Under the pieces are notes generated by a model. The model worked only from the letters and a program-made list of their open reading frames with translations. It made no database searches and had not been told where the DNA came from. This document shows, piece by piece, positions 1 through 5,887 of a stretch of 12,360 nt of DNA. The first letter of the stretch is position 1; every line of letters begins with the position of its first letter. Both the position numbers and the translations under genes were made by a program. Source of the DNA: Dokdonella_A sp035760865 (lineage in GTDB: Bacteria; Pseudomonadota; Gammaproteobacteria; Xanthomonadales; Rhodanobacteraceae); NCBI GenBank assembly GCA_035760865.1, contig DASTSE010000251.1, positions 1 to 12,360 on the forward strand. The letters are read 5' to 3'.

Positions 1-2
1 CG

Positions 3-932
3 GGCGGCGCGCGCGGCTACGCGCACATCGGCGTCATCGAGGAGCTCGAAGCGCAGGGCTTTTCGATCCGATCGATCGCGGGCAGTTCGATGGGCGCGCT
101 CGTCGGCGGCATCTACGCGACCGGCAAGCTCGGCGTGTTCAGCGAATGGGTGCGCCCGCTGCAGCGCCTCGACGTGCTGCGCCTGCTCGACTGGACGCTG
201 TTCGGCGGCGGCTTCATCAAGGGCGATCGCATCATCGGCGTGCTGCGCGAGCTCATCGGCGACGCCGAGATCGAGGACTTGCCGATCCCGTACACCGCGG
301 TCGCCGTCGACCTCGACGTGCAGCGCGAAGTCTGGTTCTCGCGCGGGCCGCTGTTCGACGCCATCCGTGCCTCGATCGCGATCCCGACCATCTTCCGGCC
401 GCACCGCTACCAGGGCCGCCTGCTCGTCGACGGCGGCCTGCTCAATCCGTTGCCGGTGTCGCCGACCCTGCGCGATGCGACCGATGCGACGATCGCAGTC
501 GACGTGAACGCGCCGTCCGAACCGCTGCCGGCGACGCGTCCCGGCGCGTCGCCGGCCGTGGAAGCCGATCGCGGCGCGGCCGGGCAGGCGACGCCGGAGA
601 TGCAGCCGGGCGGAGACAAGCCGGCGCCGATCGACCTCACCTACCGCCGCCGCATCGGCGAGTTCGTCGAGTCGATCATCGGCAAGCGTGAACCGCGCCC
701 GGTCGAGCGCGAGCCCGGAACGCTCGAACTGTTCGCGCGTTCGCTCGATGTCGTGCAGGAAACGATCACCCGCCTCAAGCTCGCATCGCAGCCGCCCGAC
801 CTGCTCATCACGATCCCGCGCAACGCGTGCGCGTTCTACGAGTTCCAGCGCGCCGAGGAGCTCATCGCGCTCGGCCGCGAGCGCACGCGCGAGGCGCTCG
901 CGCGCTGGGTGCCGACGCGTCGCAGCCCCTAG
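3..932 (+). CDS. Patatin-like phospholipase (RssA/NTE type), 5'-truncated
   Basis: The reading frame is already open at base 3 and encodes about 309 residues to a TAG stop, so the true start lies outside the window. The fragment opens with GGARGYAHIG, the glycine-rich oxyanion-hole motif of patatins. GSSMG follows at fragment residues 27-31, the GxSxG nucleophile elbow with Ser29 as catalytic serine. DGGLLNP around residue 143 supplies the Asp of the Ser-Asp dyad. These show directly that it belongs to the patatin-like hydrolase family, whose members cleave acyl groups from phospholipids or other lipids. A Pro/Ala/Gly-rich insert (about residues 172-215) precedes a helical C-terminal part ending in an Arg-rich stretch. 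No signal peptide or membrane segment is visible in the part present. The physiological substrate cannot be told from sequence. The family call is firm; the gene name is not. Confidence 0.9.
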   Translation, partial: GGARGYAHIGVIEELEAQGFSIRSIAGSSMGALVGGIYATGKLGVFSEWVRPLQRLDVLRLLDWTLFGGGFIKGDRIIGVLRELIGDAEIEDLPIPYTAVAVDLDVQREVWFSRGPLFDAIRASIAIPTIFRPHRYQGRLLVDGGLLNPLPVSPTLRDATDATIAVDVNAPSEPLPATRPGASPAVEADRGAAGQATPEMQPGGDKPAPIDLTYRRRIGEFVESIIGKREPRPVEREPGTLELFARSLDVVQETITRLKLASQPPDLLITIPRNACAFYEFQRAEELIALGRERTREALARWVPTRRSP

Positions 933-1007
933 CCGCCGCCACGCCCGGGCGCGCAAAGGGGGGGGCGACCTCGTCCGTCGCGGCGGGCGGGTCGATGGGC
1001 CGCCGTT

Positions 1008-1017
1008 TTTACGTTAG
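1008..1017 (+). promoter_or_regulatory. AT-rich promoter-like patch upstream of 1060 gene
   Basis: TTTACGTTAG lies about 45 bases before the ATG at 1060, inside TTTTTACGTTAGATAGGAT, the only AT-rich stretch in an otherwise GC-saturated spacer. It could hold a -10 hexamer (TACGTT or TAGGAT), but no clear -35 is visible. The same 10-mer recurs at 5116-5125 in the rho leader. This is inference only. Confidence 0.25.
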
Positions 1018-1059
1018 ATAGGATCGGGCGCCCGTCCCGCGGCGCCGGGGAGCACCAGC

Positions 1060-1908
1060 ATGAACGTCCGCCTGATTTCCCTTTCCCTGCTGCTCGCCGC
1101 GTCCGGCGCGAGCGCGGGTGCGTCCGCCGCCGGCGCAGCCAAGCCTTACTTCCGCTACGACAAGATCCGCATGGAGACGACGCACGCATACGCGTTCGCG
1201 CACGAGGAACGCAGCGGTCCGGCCCAGACCTATGTGTTCCTGACCACGGAACCGCTCGATGCGCAGAAGGTCGCCGACGCGTTCGATCCCGGCAGCGAGG
1301 TCAACCAGCAGATGGGCAACAAGCCGGGCGGCTACGTGCGCATCTGCGTCACGCCCGAAGGCAAGGAATGCGGCCTGTACTTCTCGCACGAGGGCCCGAG
1401 CGAATCGTTCAACATGTCCGGTTCGGGAGAATTCACGCTCGGCAAGCGCACGCCGGCAAGGATCGAGGGCCGCTGGGCGATGACCAAGCCCGACGACTTC
1501 TTCGGCAAGACCTACGACTTCGACATGCCGTTCGCCGCCGACGTGACCGCGCCGAGCCCGGGCACGAAGCTCGGCGCCGACGGCGGCGAACCCGGCCGCG
1601 CGTATTCGGCGTACCTTGCCGCGCTCGCGAAGGGCGACCTGCCCGCGTTGCGCCGGATGCTCGGCGAATCGGGTCGCTGGCAGTTGCCCGAGGACGACGA
1701 GCAGCAGGCCAAGCAGGGCCTCAAGGACCTGCGCGACGGCAAGCCGGTGTCGGTGAAGATCCTCTCCGCGATGCAGCGCGGCGACCACGCGGTGCTGCGC
1801 GTCGAGGGCGTCGACCGCGACGACATCAAGCGCGCCGGACGCGTGCTGATGGCGAAGGACGCGAACGGTTGGCGCGTCGAGACGGACGACCTCGGCAGCG
1901 TGGACTGA
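1060..1908 (+). CDS. Exported protein of unknown function
   Basis: This 282-residue protein is not recognised by name. It starts at ATG 1060 with a good GGGGAG Shine-Dalgarno (1047-1052) seven bases upstream. The N-terminus MNVRLISLSLLLAASGASAG is a typical Sec signal peptide with Ala-x-Ala-like cleavage sites near residues 19-27, so a periplasmic or secreted location is inferred. It has no lipobox. The central part (about residues 30-170) is beta-rich and contains two cysteines (in RICVTPEGKECGLYF) that could form a disulfide. After a Pro/Gly linker, the C-terminal 100 residues (from about 182) run as a helix with AYSAYLAALAKGDLPALRRML, then strands ending in NGWRVETDDL. That layout resembles small NTF2-like/DUF4878-type domains, but the resemblance is weak. 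Codon use matches the GC-rich neighbours. It stands alone between patatin and a repeat-containing intergenic region. Confidence 0.8.
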   Translation: MNVRLISLSLLLAASGASAGASAAGAAKPYFRYDKIRMETTHAYAFAHEERSGPAQTYVFLTTEPLDAQKVADAFDPGSEVNQQMGNKPGGYVRICVTPEGKECGLYFSHEGPSESFNMSGSGEFTLGKRTPARIEGRWAMTKPDDFFGKTYDFDMPFAADVTAPSPGTKLGADGGEPGRAYSAYLAALAKGDLPALRRMLGESGRWQLPEDDEQQAKQGLKDLRDGKPVSVKILSAMQRGDHAVLRVEGVDRDDIKRAGRVLMAKDANGWRVETDDLGSVD

Positions 1909-1948
1909 GCGCCGCGCGCCAGGGAATCTCCCGACACGTCCAAAGCGT

Positions 1949-2034
1949 CGTCATTCCCGCGCAAGCGGGAATCCATTCTTCTTTGGCCTCAATGGCTCGA
2001 AGCAGGATGGATCCCCGCTTTCGCGGGGATGACG
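1949..2034. repeat. REP/MITE-like inverted repeat pair (double hairpin)
   Basis: Two 28-bp units face each other (1949-1976 and, inverted, 2007-2034) and agree at 25 of 28 positions. Each unit is itself a palindrome with an 8-bp stem (ATTCCCGC/GCGGGAAT in the first, ATCCCCGC/GCGGGGAT in the second) and a 4-base loop. Two of the three differences are a T-A to C-G swap that keeps the stem paired. The third lies in the loop. The spacer between the units is also imperfectly complementary, so the full 86 bp could fold as one long hairpin. This matches the general form of dispersed GTCATTCCCGC...GCGGGAAT repeats seen between genes in many proteobacteria. No transposase is linked to it here. Confidence 0.85.
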
Positions 2035-2214
2035 GCTGTTTGGAGTTTCCCGCGAACGTGACCGCTCCGGCGCAATGCCGAGGCCGCATCGTCGCGAATG
2101 GCTCTTTGCGGATGTGACATGATGATTGGATGATCCGCGCGGGCACATGCCCCCGGAGGAGTCGGCCCGGATCCTGATCAATTGGCGAGTGGCAGATCGT
2201 TGTTCCGAATCGGC

Positions 2215-2218
2215 GGAG
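2215..2218 (+). promoter_or_regulatory. Shine-Dalgarno that points to start at 2226
   Basis: GGAG lies seven bases before ATG 2226. The in-frame TTG at 2303, which begins the long ORF, has no such site. This favours 2226 as the original start of the Sel1-like gene. Confidence 0.5.
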
Positions 2219-2225
2219 CCGTGAG

Positions 2226-2302
2226 ATGAAAGCGCGACCTATGCGACGCGGATCGATCCGCTCATCAACATCCTCTTCGCTGCCCTCTGCACTTCGCCCG
2301 TA
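2226..2302 (+). other. Out-of-frame 5' end of the Sel1-like gene (signal peptide region)
   Basis: Translation from ATG 2226 gives MKARPMRRGSIR, a positively charged n-region. The adjacent frame, which continues into the downstream ORF, reads LINILFAALCTSPVLA directly before NEFDH. Joined at about 2259-2262, the two parts make a textbook Sec signal peptide with an Ala cleavage site. In the sequence as given they are out of frame by one base, as if one C were missing from a CGCCTC context. It is therefore either a real frameshift that inactivates export, or a sequencing or assembly error. The good Shine-Dalgarno at 2215-2218 supports this reconstruction. Confidence 0.55.
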
Positions 2303-2731
2303 TTGGCGAACGAGTTCGATCATGTCCTTGCCCAGCAGGAGCTGGCTGCCATGAAGGCGAGGGCGACGCGTGGAGATTCGACCGCGTCGCTCGAGGTTGC
2401 TGCCCACTACCTCGCCGAGAACAATCTTCGCGACGGTGACTTCTGGATGAGGCAGTCTTCGGAGCAGGGGAATTGCGAAGCGCATTGGCACTATGCTGAA
2501 TTGCTCTTGCGCGCGGTGGGGGATCGCGTCAAGGCCGCGCACATTCTCGACAAGTTGCTCGACAGCAAGTGTCGGAAATTCGTCGGTGACTACAAGGAGA
2601 GCGTAGCCCGCCTCAAGAGGAGCATAGGCAGCGCAGACGCGAACAATTCGAGATCGAGCGGCGGATATCCAAAGGCTGGTAGTGATACGCCGGATTTGAA
2701 AATCGGGCTCGGGCAGGAGGAGAAGCCTTGA
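2303..2731 (+). CDS. Sel1/TPR-like repeat protein, probably frameshifted at its 5' end
   Basis: The uninterrupted frame encodes 142 residues from a TTG at 2303. That TTG has no Shine-Dalgarno, and the natural start is probably ATG 2226 across an apparent one-base deletion. Residues about 15-75 contain a Sel1-like alpha-hairpin pattern: KARATRGDSTASLEVAAHYLA, a spacer, then FWMRQSSEQGNCEAHWHYAELLL. The alternating GD/QG turns and small residues are typical of solenoid repeats that mediate protein contacts. With the reconstructed signal peptide it would be periplasmic or secreted; without it the product is cytosolic and may be non-functional. The C-terminal 35 residues are Ser/Gly/Asp-rich and look disordered. 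Codon third positions are visibly less GC-biased than in flanking genes, which suggests transfer. The stop overlaps the start of the next gene, so the two are probably cotranslated. No specific function can be assigned. Confidence 0.65.
   Translation: MANEFDHVLAQQELAAMKARATRGDSTASLEVAAHYLAENNLRDGDFWMRQSSEQGNCEAHWHYAELLLRAVGDRVKAAHILDKLLDSKCRKFVGDYKESVARLKRSIGSADANNSRSSGGYPKAGSDTPDLKIGLGQEEKP
2715..2720 (+). promoter_or_regulatory. Strong Shine-Dalgarno for TTG start at 2728
   Basis: AGGAGG lies seven bases before TTG 2728. It supports this rare start codon and the TTGA overlap (2728-2731) with the upstream stop. Confidence 0.7.
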
Positions 2732-3303
2732 AAGGGTCGTCCGTCCACATTGTCGCTGATCACGAATTCGCGAAGCTCAATGCATTACTGAACTCGGTGA
2801 TCGATCCGAAGCGCGAGCTCCCGGACTCTCCCTTCCGCAGCCATCTCGGGCATTGGAGGTTCGAGGAGTTCGATTGGCTATTGGGGCCGGGCGCCTGGGC
2901 GTCGCTGTGTGCCTTCGCGACCCGATCGGGTGATGATTCGATCCTCGTGGCGGTCCTCGACCCGGACCCCGTCGCTTACTACAAGGCCCACTTCGGCTAC
3001 TACAACTGGTGCGTCGTGCCCACGTCCCTAACAGGTAAAGAGTACTGGCGCACCCTCGAAACGTCTCCACCCGAGAGCGCGGCCGATTCCATGTTCGTGA
3101 ACTCCTCAGTCGTCGCGTGGACTTCGCCTGCAGCGAAATGGGCGATATGGGGGGAACGCCGAACGGGCCTTTGCGTGCTGGCCGCAGACGGACCGGGTTA
3201 TAGCGCGGACTGGAAAGACCTGGAGTGGGCGATGGAAATCGCCAATTACGAGCAGGGCGCGGGGTTCACCGAGCGGTTCGCGAAACAGTTCGCCGGTTCG
3301 TGA
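2728..3303 (+). CDS. Hypothetical cytosolic protein, possibly immunity-like
   Basis: This 191-residue protein starts at TTG 2728 with a near-perfect AGGAGG seven bases upstream, overlapping the previous stop by four bases. I do not recognise its family. There is no signal peptide, membrane segment or catalytic motif. It is rich in Trp and Tyr (for example HWRFEEFDWLLGPGAW, YYKAHFGYYNW, and the pair KWAIWGERRTGLCVLA) and acidic overall. This composition is common in small single-domain immunity proteins of polymorphic toxin systems, but no toxin gene is present in the window. Third codon positions are less GC-rich than in rho or gsp genes, so the cassette is probably acquired. It ends convergently with rho, 73 bases from the rho stop, with a shared terminator hairpin between. 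The existence of the gene is well supported by the ORF, ribosome-binding site and coupling; the role is unknown. Confidence 0.7.
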   Translation: MKGSSVHIVADHEFAKLNALLNSVIDPKRELPDSPFRSHLGHWRFEEFDWLLGPGAWASLCAFATRSGDDSILVAVLDPDPVAYYKAHFGYYNWCVVPTSLTGKEYWRTLETSPPESAADSMFVNSSVVAWTSPAAKWAIWGERRTGLCVLAADGPGYSADWKDLEWAMEIANYEQGAGFTERFAKQFAGS

Positions 3304-3318
3304 GGCAAGGATTCGGTG

Positions 3319-3345
3319 AAAAAAAGGCCGGCATTGCGCCGGCCT
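3319..3345 (-). terminator. Intrinsic terminator of rho
   Basis: On the minus strand an 8-bp perfect stem AGGCCGGC/GCCGGCCT with a 5-base loop is followed by a run of seven T residues, about 30 bases after the rho stop. This is a canonical Rho-independent terminator. On the plus strand the same hairpin is followed only by CTTCTTGTTC, so it may act weakly for the convergent gene ending at 3303. Confidence 0.9.
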
Positions 3346-3375
3346 CTTCTTGTTCGCAGAAGACTGCGGGCTGCG

Positions 3376-5022
3376 TCAGCCGCGCTTCATCGCGCCGAAG
3401 AACTCGTCGTTGGTCTTCGTGTTCTTCATCTTGTCGAGCATGAATTCCATCGCGGCGAGCTCGTCCATCGGATGCAGCAGCTTGCGCAGGATCCAGATCT
3501 TCTGCAGCTGGTCCGGGTCGATCAGCAGTTCCTCGCGGCGCGTGCCGGAGCGGTTGATGTCGATCGCGGGGTAGACGCGCTTCTCGGCGATGCGGCGGTT
3601 CAGGTGCACTTCCATGTTGCCGGTGCCCTTGAACTCTTCGTAGATGACCTCGTCCATCTTCGAGCCGGTGTCGATCAGCGCGGTCGCGATGATCGTCAGC
3701 GAGCCGCCTTCCTCGACGTTGCGCGCGGCGCCGAAGAAGCGCTTCGGGCGCTGCAGCGCGTTGGCGTCGACGCCGCCGGTGAGCACCTTGCCCGACGACG
3801 GCACGACCGTGTTGTAGGCGCGCGCGAGGCGGGTGATCGAGTCGAGCAGGATGACGACGTCCTTCTTGTGCTCGACCAGGCGCTTGGCGCGCTCGATCAC
3901 TATCTCGGCGACCTGCACGTGGCGCACGGCGGGCTCGTCGAACGTCGAGGCGACGATCTCGGCGCGCACGCCGCGCTGCATCTCGGTCACTTCTTCCGGG
4001 CGCTCGTCGATGAGCAGGATGATCAGGTGCGCTTCCGGATGGTTGTGCACGATCGCCTGCGCGACGTTCTGCAGCATCATCGTCTTGCCCGCTTTCGGCT
4101 GGCTCACGATGAGGCCGCGCTGGCCCTTGCCGATCGGCGCGACGAGGTCGAGGATGCGGCCGGTGATGTCCTCCGACGATCCGTTGCCGCGCTCGAGGTG
4201 GAACGCCTTGCGCGGGAACAGCGGCGTGAGGTTCTCGAACAGGACCTTGTTCTTCGACGCTTCCGGCGGCTCGCCGTTGATGTGGTCGACCTTGAGCAGC
4301 GCGAAGTACCGCTCGCCTTCCTTCGGCGGGCGGATGCGGCCGGTGATGTAGTCGCCGGTGCGCAGGTTGAAGCGGCGGATCTGGCTCGGGCTGACGTAGA
4401 TGTCGTCGGGGCCGGCGAGGTAGCTCGCGTCGAAGCCGCGCAGGAAGCCGAAGCCGTCCTGCAGGATCTCGAGCACGCCTTCGCCGTAGATGCCGCCGCC
4501 CGCGCGCGCATGCGCCTTGAGCACGAGGAACACGATGTCCTGCTTGCGCGCGCGCGCGACGCCTTCCTGGATGCCGAGCGTCTCGGCAAGCGCGAGCAGC
4601 TCGGACGCGGTCTTGCGCTTGAGTTCGTTGAGGTCGATCAGCGGGCCGTTGCCGCCGCCGTTCTTCGACTCGTCGAACTCCTCGTCGTCGTACATGCCGC
4701 TGCGGCTGTTCTGCGGACCGTTGCCGCCGCCACCGCCGCCGCCGTGGCGATTGCGCCGGTCGCGCCGGCCGCGGCGACCGCCCTGGCCACCCTGGTTCTG
4801 CTGCTGGCCGCCGGGGTTCTGGCCGCCGCCCGTGGCGTTCGGGTTGCCTTCGCCGCCGTCGCCGCCGGGCGAATCGGCGTTCGGGTTGCGCGCTTCGGCG
4901 TTCGCCGGCGCTGCATCCTGTTGCTGCGGTGGCTGTTGCCCACGCGGGCCGCGCTGCCGGGGCTCGGGACGGCCTTCGGCCGCGGCGCCTGGGCCGCTAT
5001 CGTTCGTTTCGTTTTCGGACAC
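3376..5022 (-). CDS. rho: Transcription termination factor Rho, with long disordered N-terminus
   Basis: Rho is the hexameric RNA-dependent ATPase that binds C-rich nascent RNA and releases RNA polymerase. From about residue 131 the sequence aligns essentially end to end with E. coli Rho (419 residues). It has the N-terminal helix bundle (DLNELKRKTASELLALAETLG), the primary RNA-binding OB fold (GVLEILQDGFGFLR, SQIRRFNLRTGD), Walker A PKAGKT near residue 310, Walker B/hinge VVILLDSITRLARAYN, the Q-loop region GKVLTGGVDANAL and the R-loop region GTGNMEVHLNRR. The first roughly 130 residues are an addition rich in Gly, Asn, Gln, Pro and Arg, with an RRGRRDRRNR basic patch and poly-Gly, and are predicted to be disordered. 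The open frame reaches a TTG at 5028, but GTG 5022 lies six bases from a GAGGA Shine-Dalgarno and is preferred, giving 548 residues. It lies downstream of trxA on the same strand, as in E. coli. Confidence 0.97.
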   Translation of the reverse strand: MSENETNDSGPGAAAEGRPEPRQRGPRGQQPPQQQDAAPANAEARNPNADSPGGDGGEGNPNATGGGQNPGGQQQNQGGQGGRRGRRDRRNRHGGGGGGGNGPQNSRSGMYDDEEFDESKNGGGNGPLIDLNELKRKTASELLALAETLGIQEGVARARKQDIVFLVLKAHARAGGGIYGEGVLEILQDGFGFLRGFDASYLAGPDDIYVSPSQIRRFNLRTGDYITGRIRPPKEGERYFALLKVDHINGEPPEASKNKVLFENLTPLFPRKAFHLERGNGSSEDITGRILDLVAPIGKGQRGLIVSQPKAGKTMMLQNVAQAIVHNHPEAHLIILLIDERPEEVTEMQRGVRAEIVASTFDEPAVRHVQVAEIVIERAKRLVEHKKDVVILLDSITRLARAYNTVVPSSGKVLTGGVDANALQRPKRFFGAARNVEEGGSLTIIATALIDTGSKMDEVIYEEFKGTGNMEVHLNRRIAEKRVYPAIDINRSGTRREELLIDPDQLQKIWILRKLLHPMDELAAMEFMLDKMKNTKTNDEFFGAMKRG

Positions 5023-5028
5023 GGGCAA

Positions 5029-5033
5029 TCCTC
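5029..5033 (-). promoter_or_regulatory. Shine-Dalgarno deciding the rho start
   Basis: GAGGA on the minus strand directly abuts TTG 5028 but lies six bases before GTG 5022. The latter is the normal spacing, so GTG 5022 is favoured. Confidence 0.65.
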
Positions 5034-5254
5034 GCTGGGCGCCGTTGCAAACTGGGAGGGATTGAGGAGATCGAAAGGAGAAGCGGGCGGAGCAGCGTGG
5101 GCTCCGGGCGCTGTGTTTACGTTAGCACCGCGATTTGCGGGCGTCTAGGTGGAAGCAGGGCCGGCGGCTGGGGCGGAGGGCTGAAGAACCCGGGCAGTGC
5201 GCGCGCTCCTGCTCGATCCAGCCCTCGGTCCTTGGCCCTCGGCCCCCGCTCTTT
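5034..5254 (-). promoter_or_regulatory. C-rich rho leader, rut-like, with candidate -10
   Basis: This trxA-rho gap on the minus strand is strongly C-rich and G-poor. In the 60 bases at 5041-5100 the coding-sense RNA would have 28 C and 9 G, with runs such as CTTCTCCTTTCGATCTCCTC. A second C-rich block lies around 5151-5180 (19 C to 6 G). High C over G with pyrimidine-C steps is the signature of Rho-utilisation (rut) sites. E. coli rho is known to be controlled by Rho-dependent attenuation in its leader, so a conserved autoregulatory role is inferred. Between the blocks, TGCTAACGT (5119-5127, minus) fits an extended -10, without a clear -35. No intrinsic terminator is seen after trxA, so read-through from trxA is possible. 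Confidence 0.5.
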
Positions 5255-5584
5255 TCAGGCGATCGCCTTGTCGATGATCTGCGCGAGCTGGGTCTTGCTC
5301 ACGGCGCCGATCTGAGTCGCCTGCACCTTGCCGTCGCGGAAGATCATGAGGGTCGGGATGCCGCGCACGTTGTAGTTGCGCGGGGTCTTCTGATTGTGGT
5401 CGATGTTGATCTTGGCGACCTTGAGCTTGCCCTGGTAACTCTGGGCGAGGTCGTCGAGGATCGGCGCGATCATCTTGCACGGACCGCACCATTCGGCCCA
5501 GAAATCGACGAGCACGGGCTCGCTGGACTTGAGGACCTGGTCCTCGAACTGGTCATCGCTCACGTGCGCAATGTGTTCGCTCAC
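5255..5584 (-). CDS. trxA: Thioredoxin 1
   Basis: This 109-residue protein has the length and sequence of classical thioredoxin, the cytosolic dithiol reductant for ribonucleotide reductase, PAPS reductase and other disulfides. The active site WCGPC is at residues 33-37 within FWAEWCGPCK, Asp27 is buried below it, and the cis-proline loop GIPTL has Pro77. The C-terminal helix SKTQLAQIIDKAIA is present. The start is GTG 5584 with GGAG seven bases upstream; the frame stays open for kilobases further upstream only because of GC-rich antisense sequence. It is divergent from rhlB and upstream of rho, the E. coli arrangement. Confidence 0.97.
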   Translation of the reverse strand: MSEHIAHVSDDQFEDQVLKSSEPVLVDFWAEWCGPCKMIAPILDDLAQSYQGKLKVAKINIDHNQKTPRNYNVRGIPTLMIFRDGKVQATQIGAVSKTQLAQIIDKAIA

Positions 5585-5887
5585 GGGATTACTCCGGAAA
5601 ACAAGGGATTGGGGGCGACCGCGCGCGTCGGGCGGGGTTCCGCTACACTCACGCGGTTGCGTCGGTGCAGACGGGGCTTGCGAAGGGGGTGCGGAAGCAC
5701 GGCCCATTTGAGCCCAAACAGTCGACTGGCGCAAGTTGGGGACGCCGCCGCGCCTTTGCAAGAGCGGGCCACGCCGCCATCCGGCCGCCCGCGCGCCGCG
5801 TCCAGCCGGCGCTCCAGCAGGATCCATCGCGCCCCCAGGGTGCGGGAATCGCAGGGGGCGCCTCATCGCCACCCTAGTGACCCACAC
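5585..5887. promoter_or_regulatory. Divergent trxA/rhlB intergenic region
   Basis: This 303-base gap must hold promoters for both trxA (minus) and rhlB (plus). CGCTACACT at 5641-5649 is a plausible -10 on the plus strand, about 240 bases before rhlB, which would give a long 5' leader. No convincing -35 or operator palindrome was found. The last 60 bases contain two interleaved complementary pairs (5829-5836 with 5854-5861, and 5837-5842 with 5870-5875) immediately before the weak ribosome-binding region of rhlB. No gene is seen in the gap. Confidence 0.4.

Larger units (their letters stand above)
1909..2225. other. Intergenic region with repeat pair; otherwise no gene seen
   Basis: This stretch lies between the exported protein and the accessory cassette. 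Its main content is the double-hairpin repeat at 1949-2034. The remaining sequence (2035-2225) has lower GC than the flanking genes and no convincing ORF. GGAG at 2215-2218 is a ribosome-binding site for the following gene. No clear promoter hexamers could be identified. Confidence 0.6.

Noticed and set aside
1949..2034. CRISPR-like repeat
   Set aside because: There are only two units, in inverted rather than direct orientation, with a complementary spacer and no cas genes. It is a REP/MITE-type hairpin.
3316..5148. 610-codon plus-strand ORF across rho
   Set aside because: It is a shadow of the rho gene. The minus strand shows complete conserved Rho motifs, while this frame gives only Ala/Val/Arg/Asp-rich sequence with no domain, as expected opposite a GC-rich gene.
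5222..5242. Short direct repeat CCCTCGG twice, 14 bases apart, after trxA
   Set aside because: It is only seven bases in GC-rich intergenic DNA, without a palindrome or third copy, and is likely chance.
5135..5887. Upstream extension of the rhlB frame across trxA
   Set aside because: It overlaps trxA on the opposite strand. RhlB homology begins exactly at ATG 5888.
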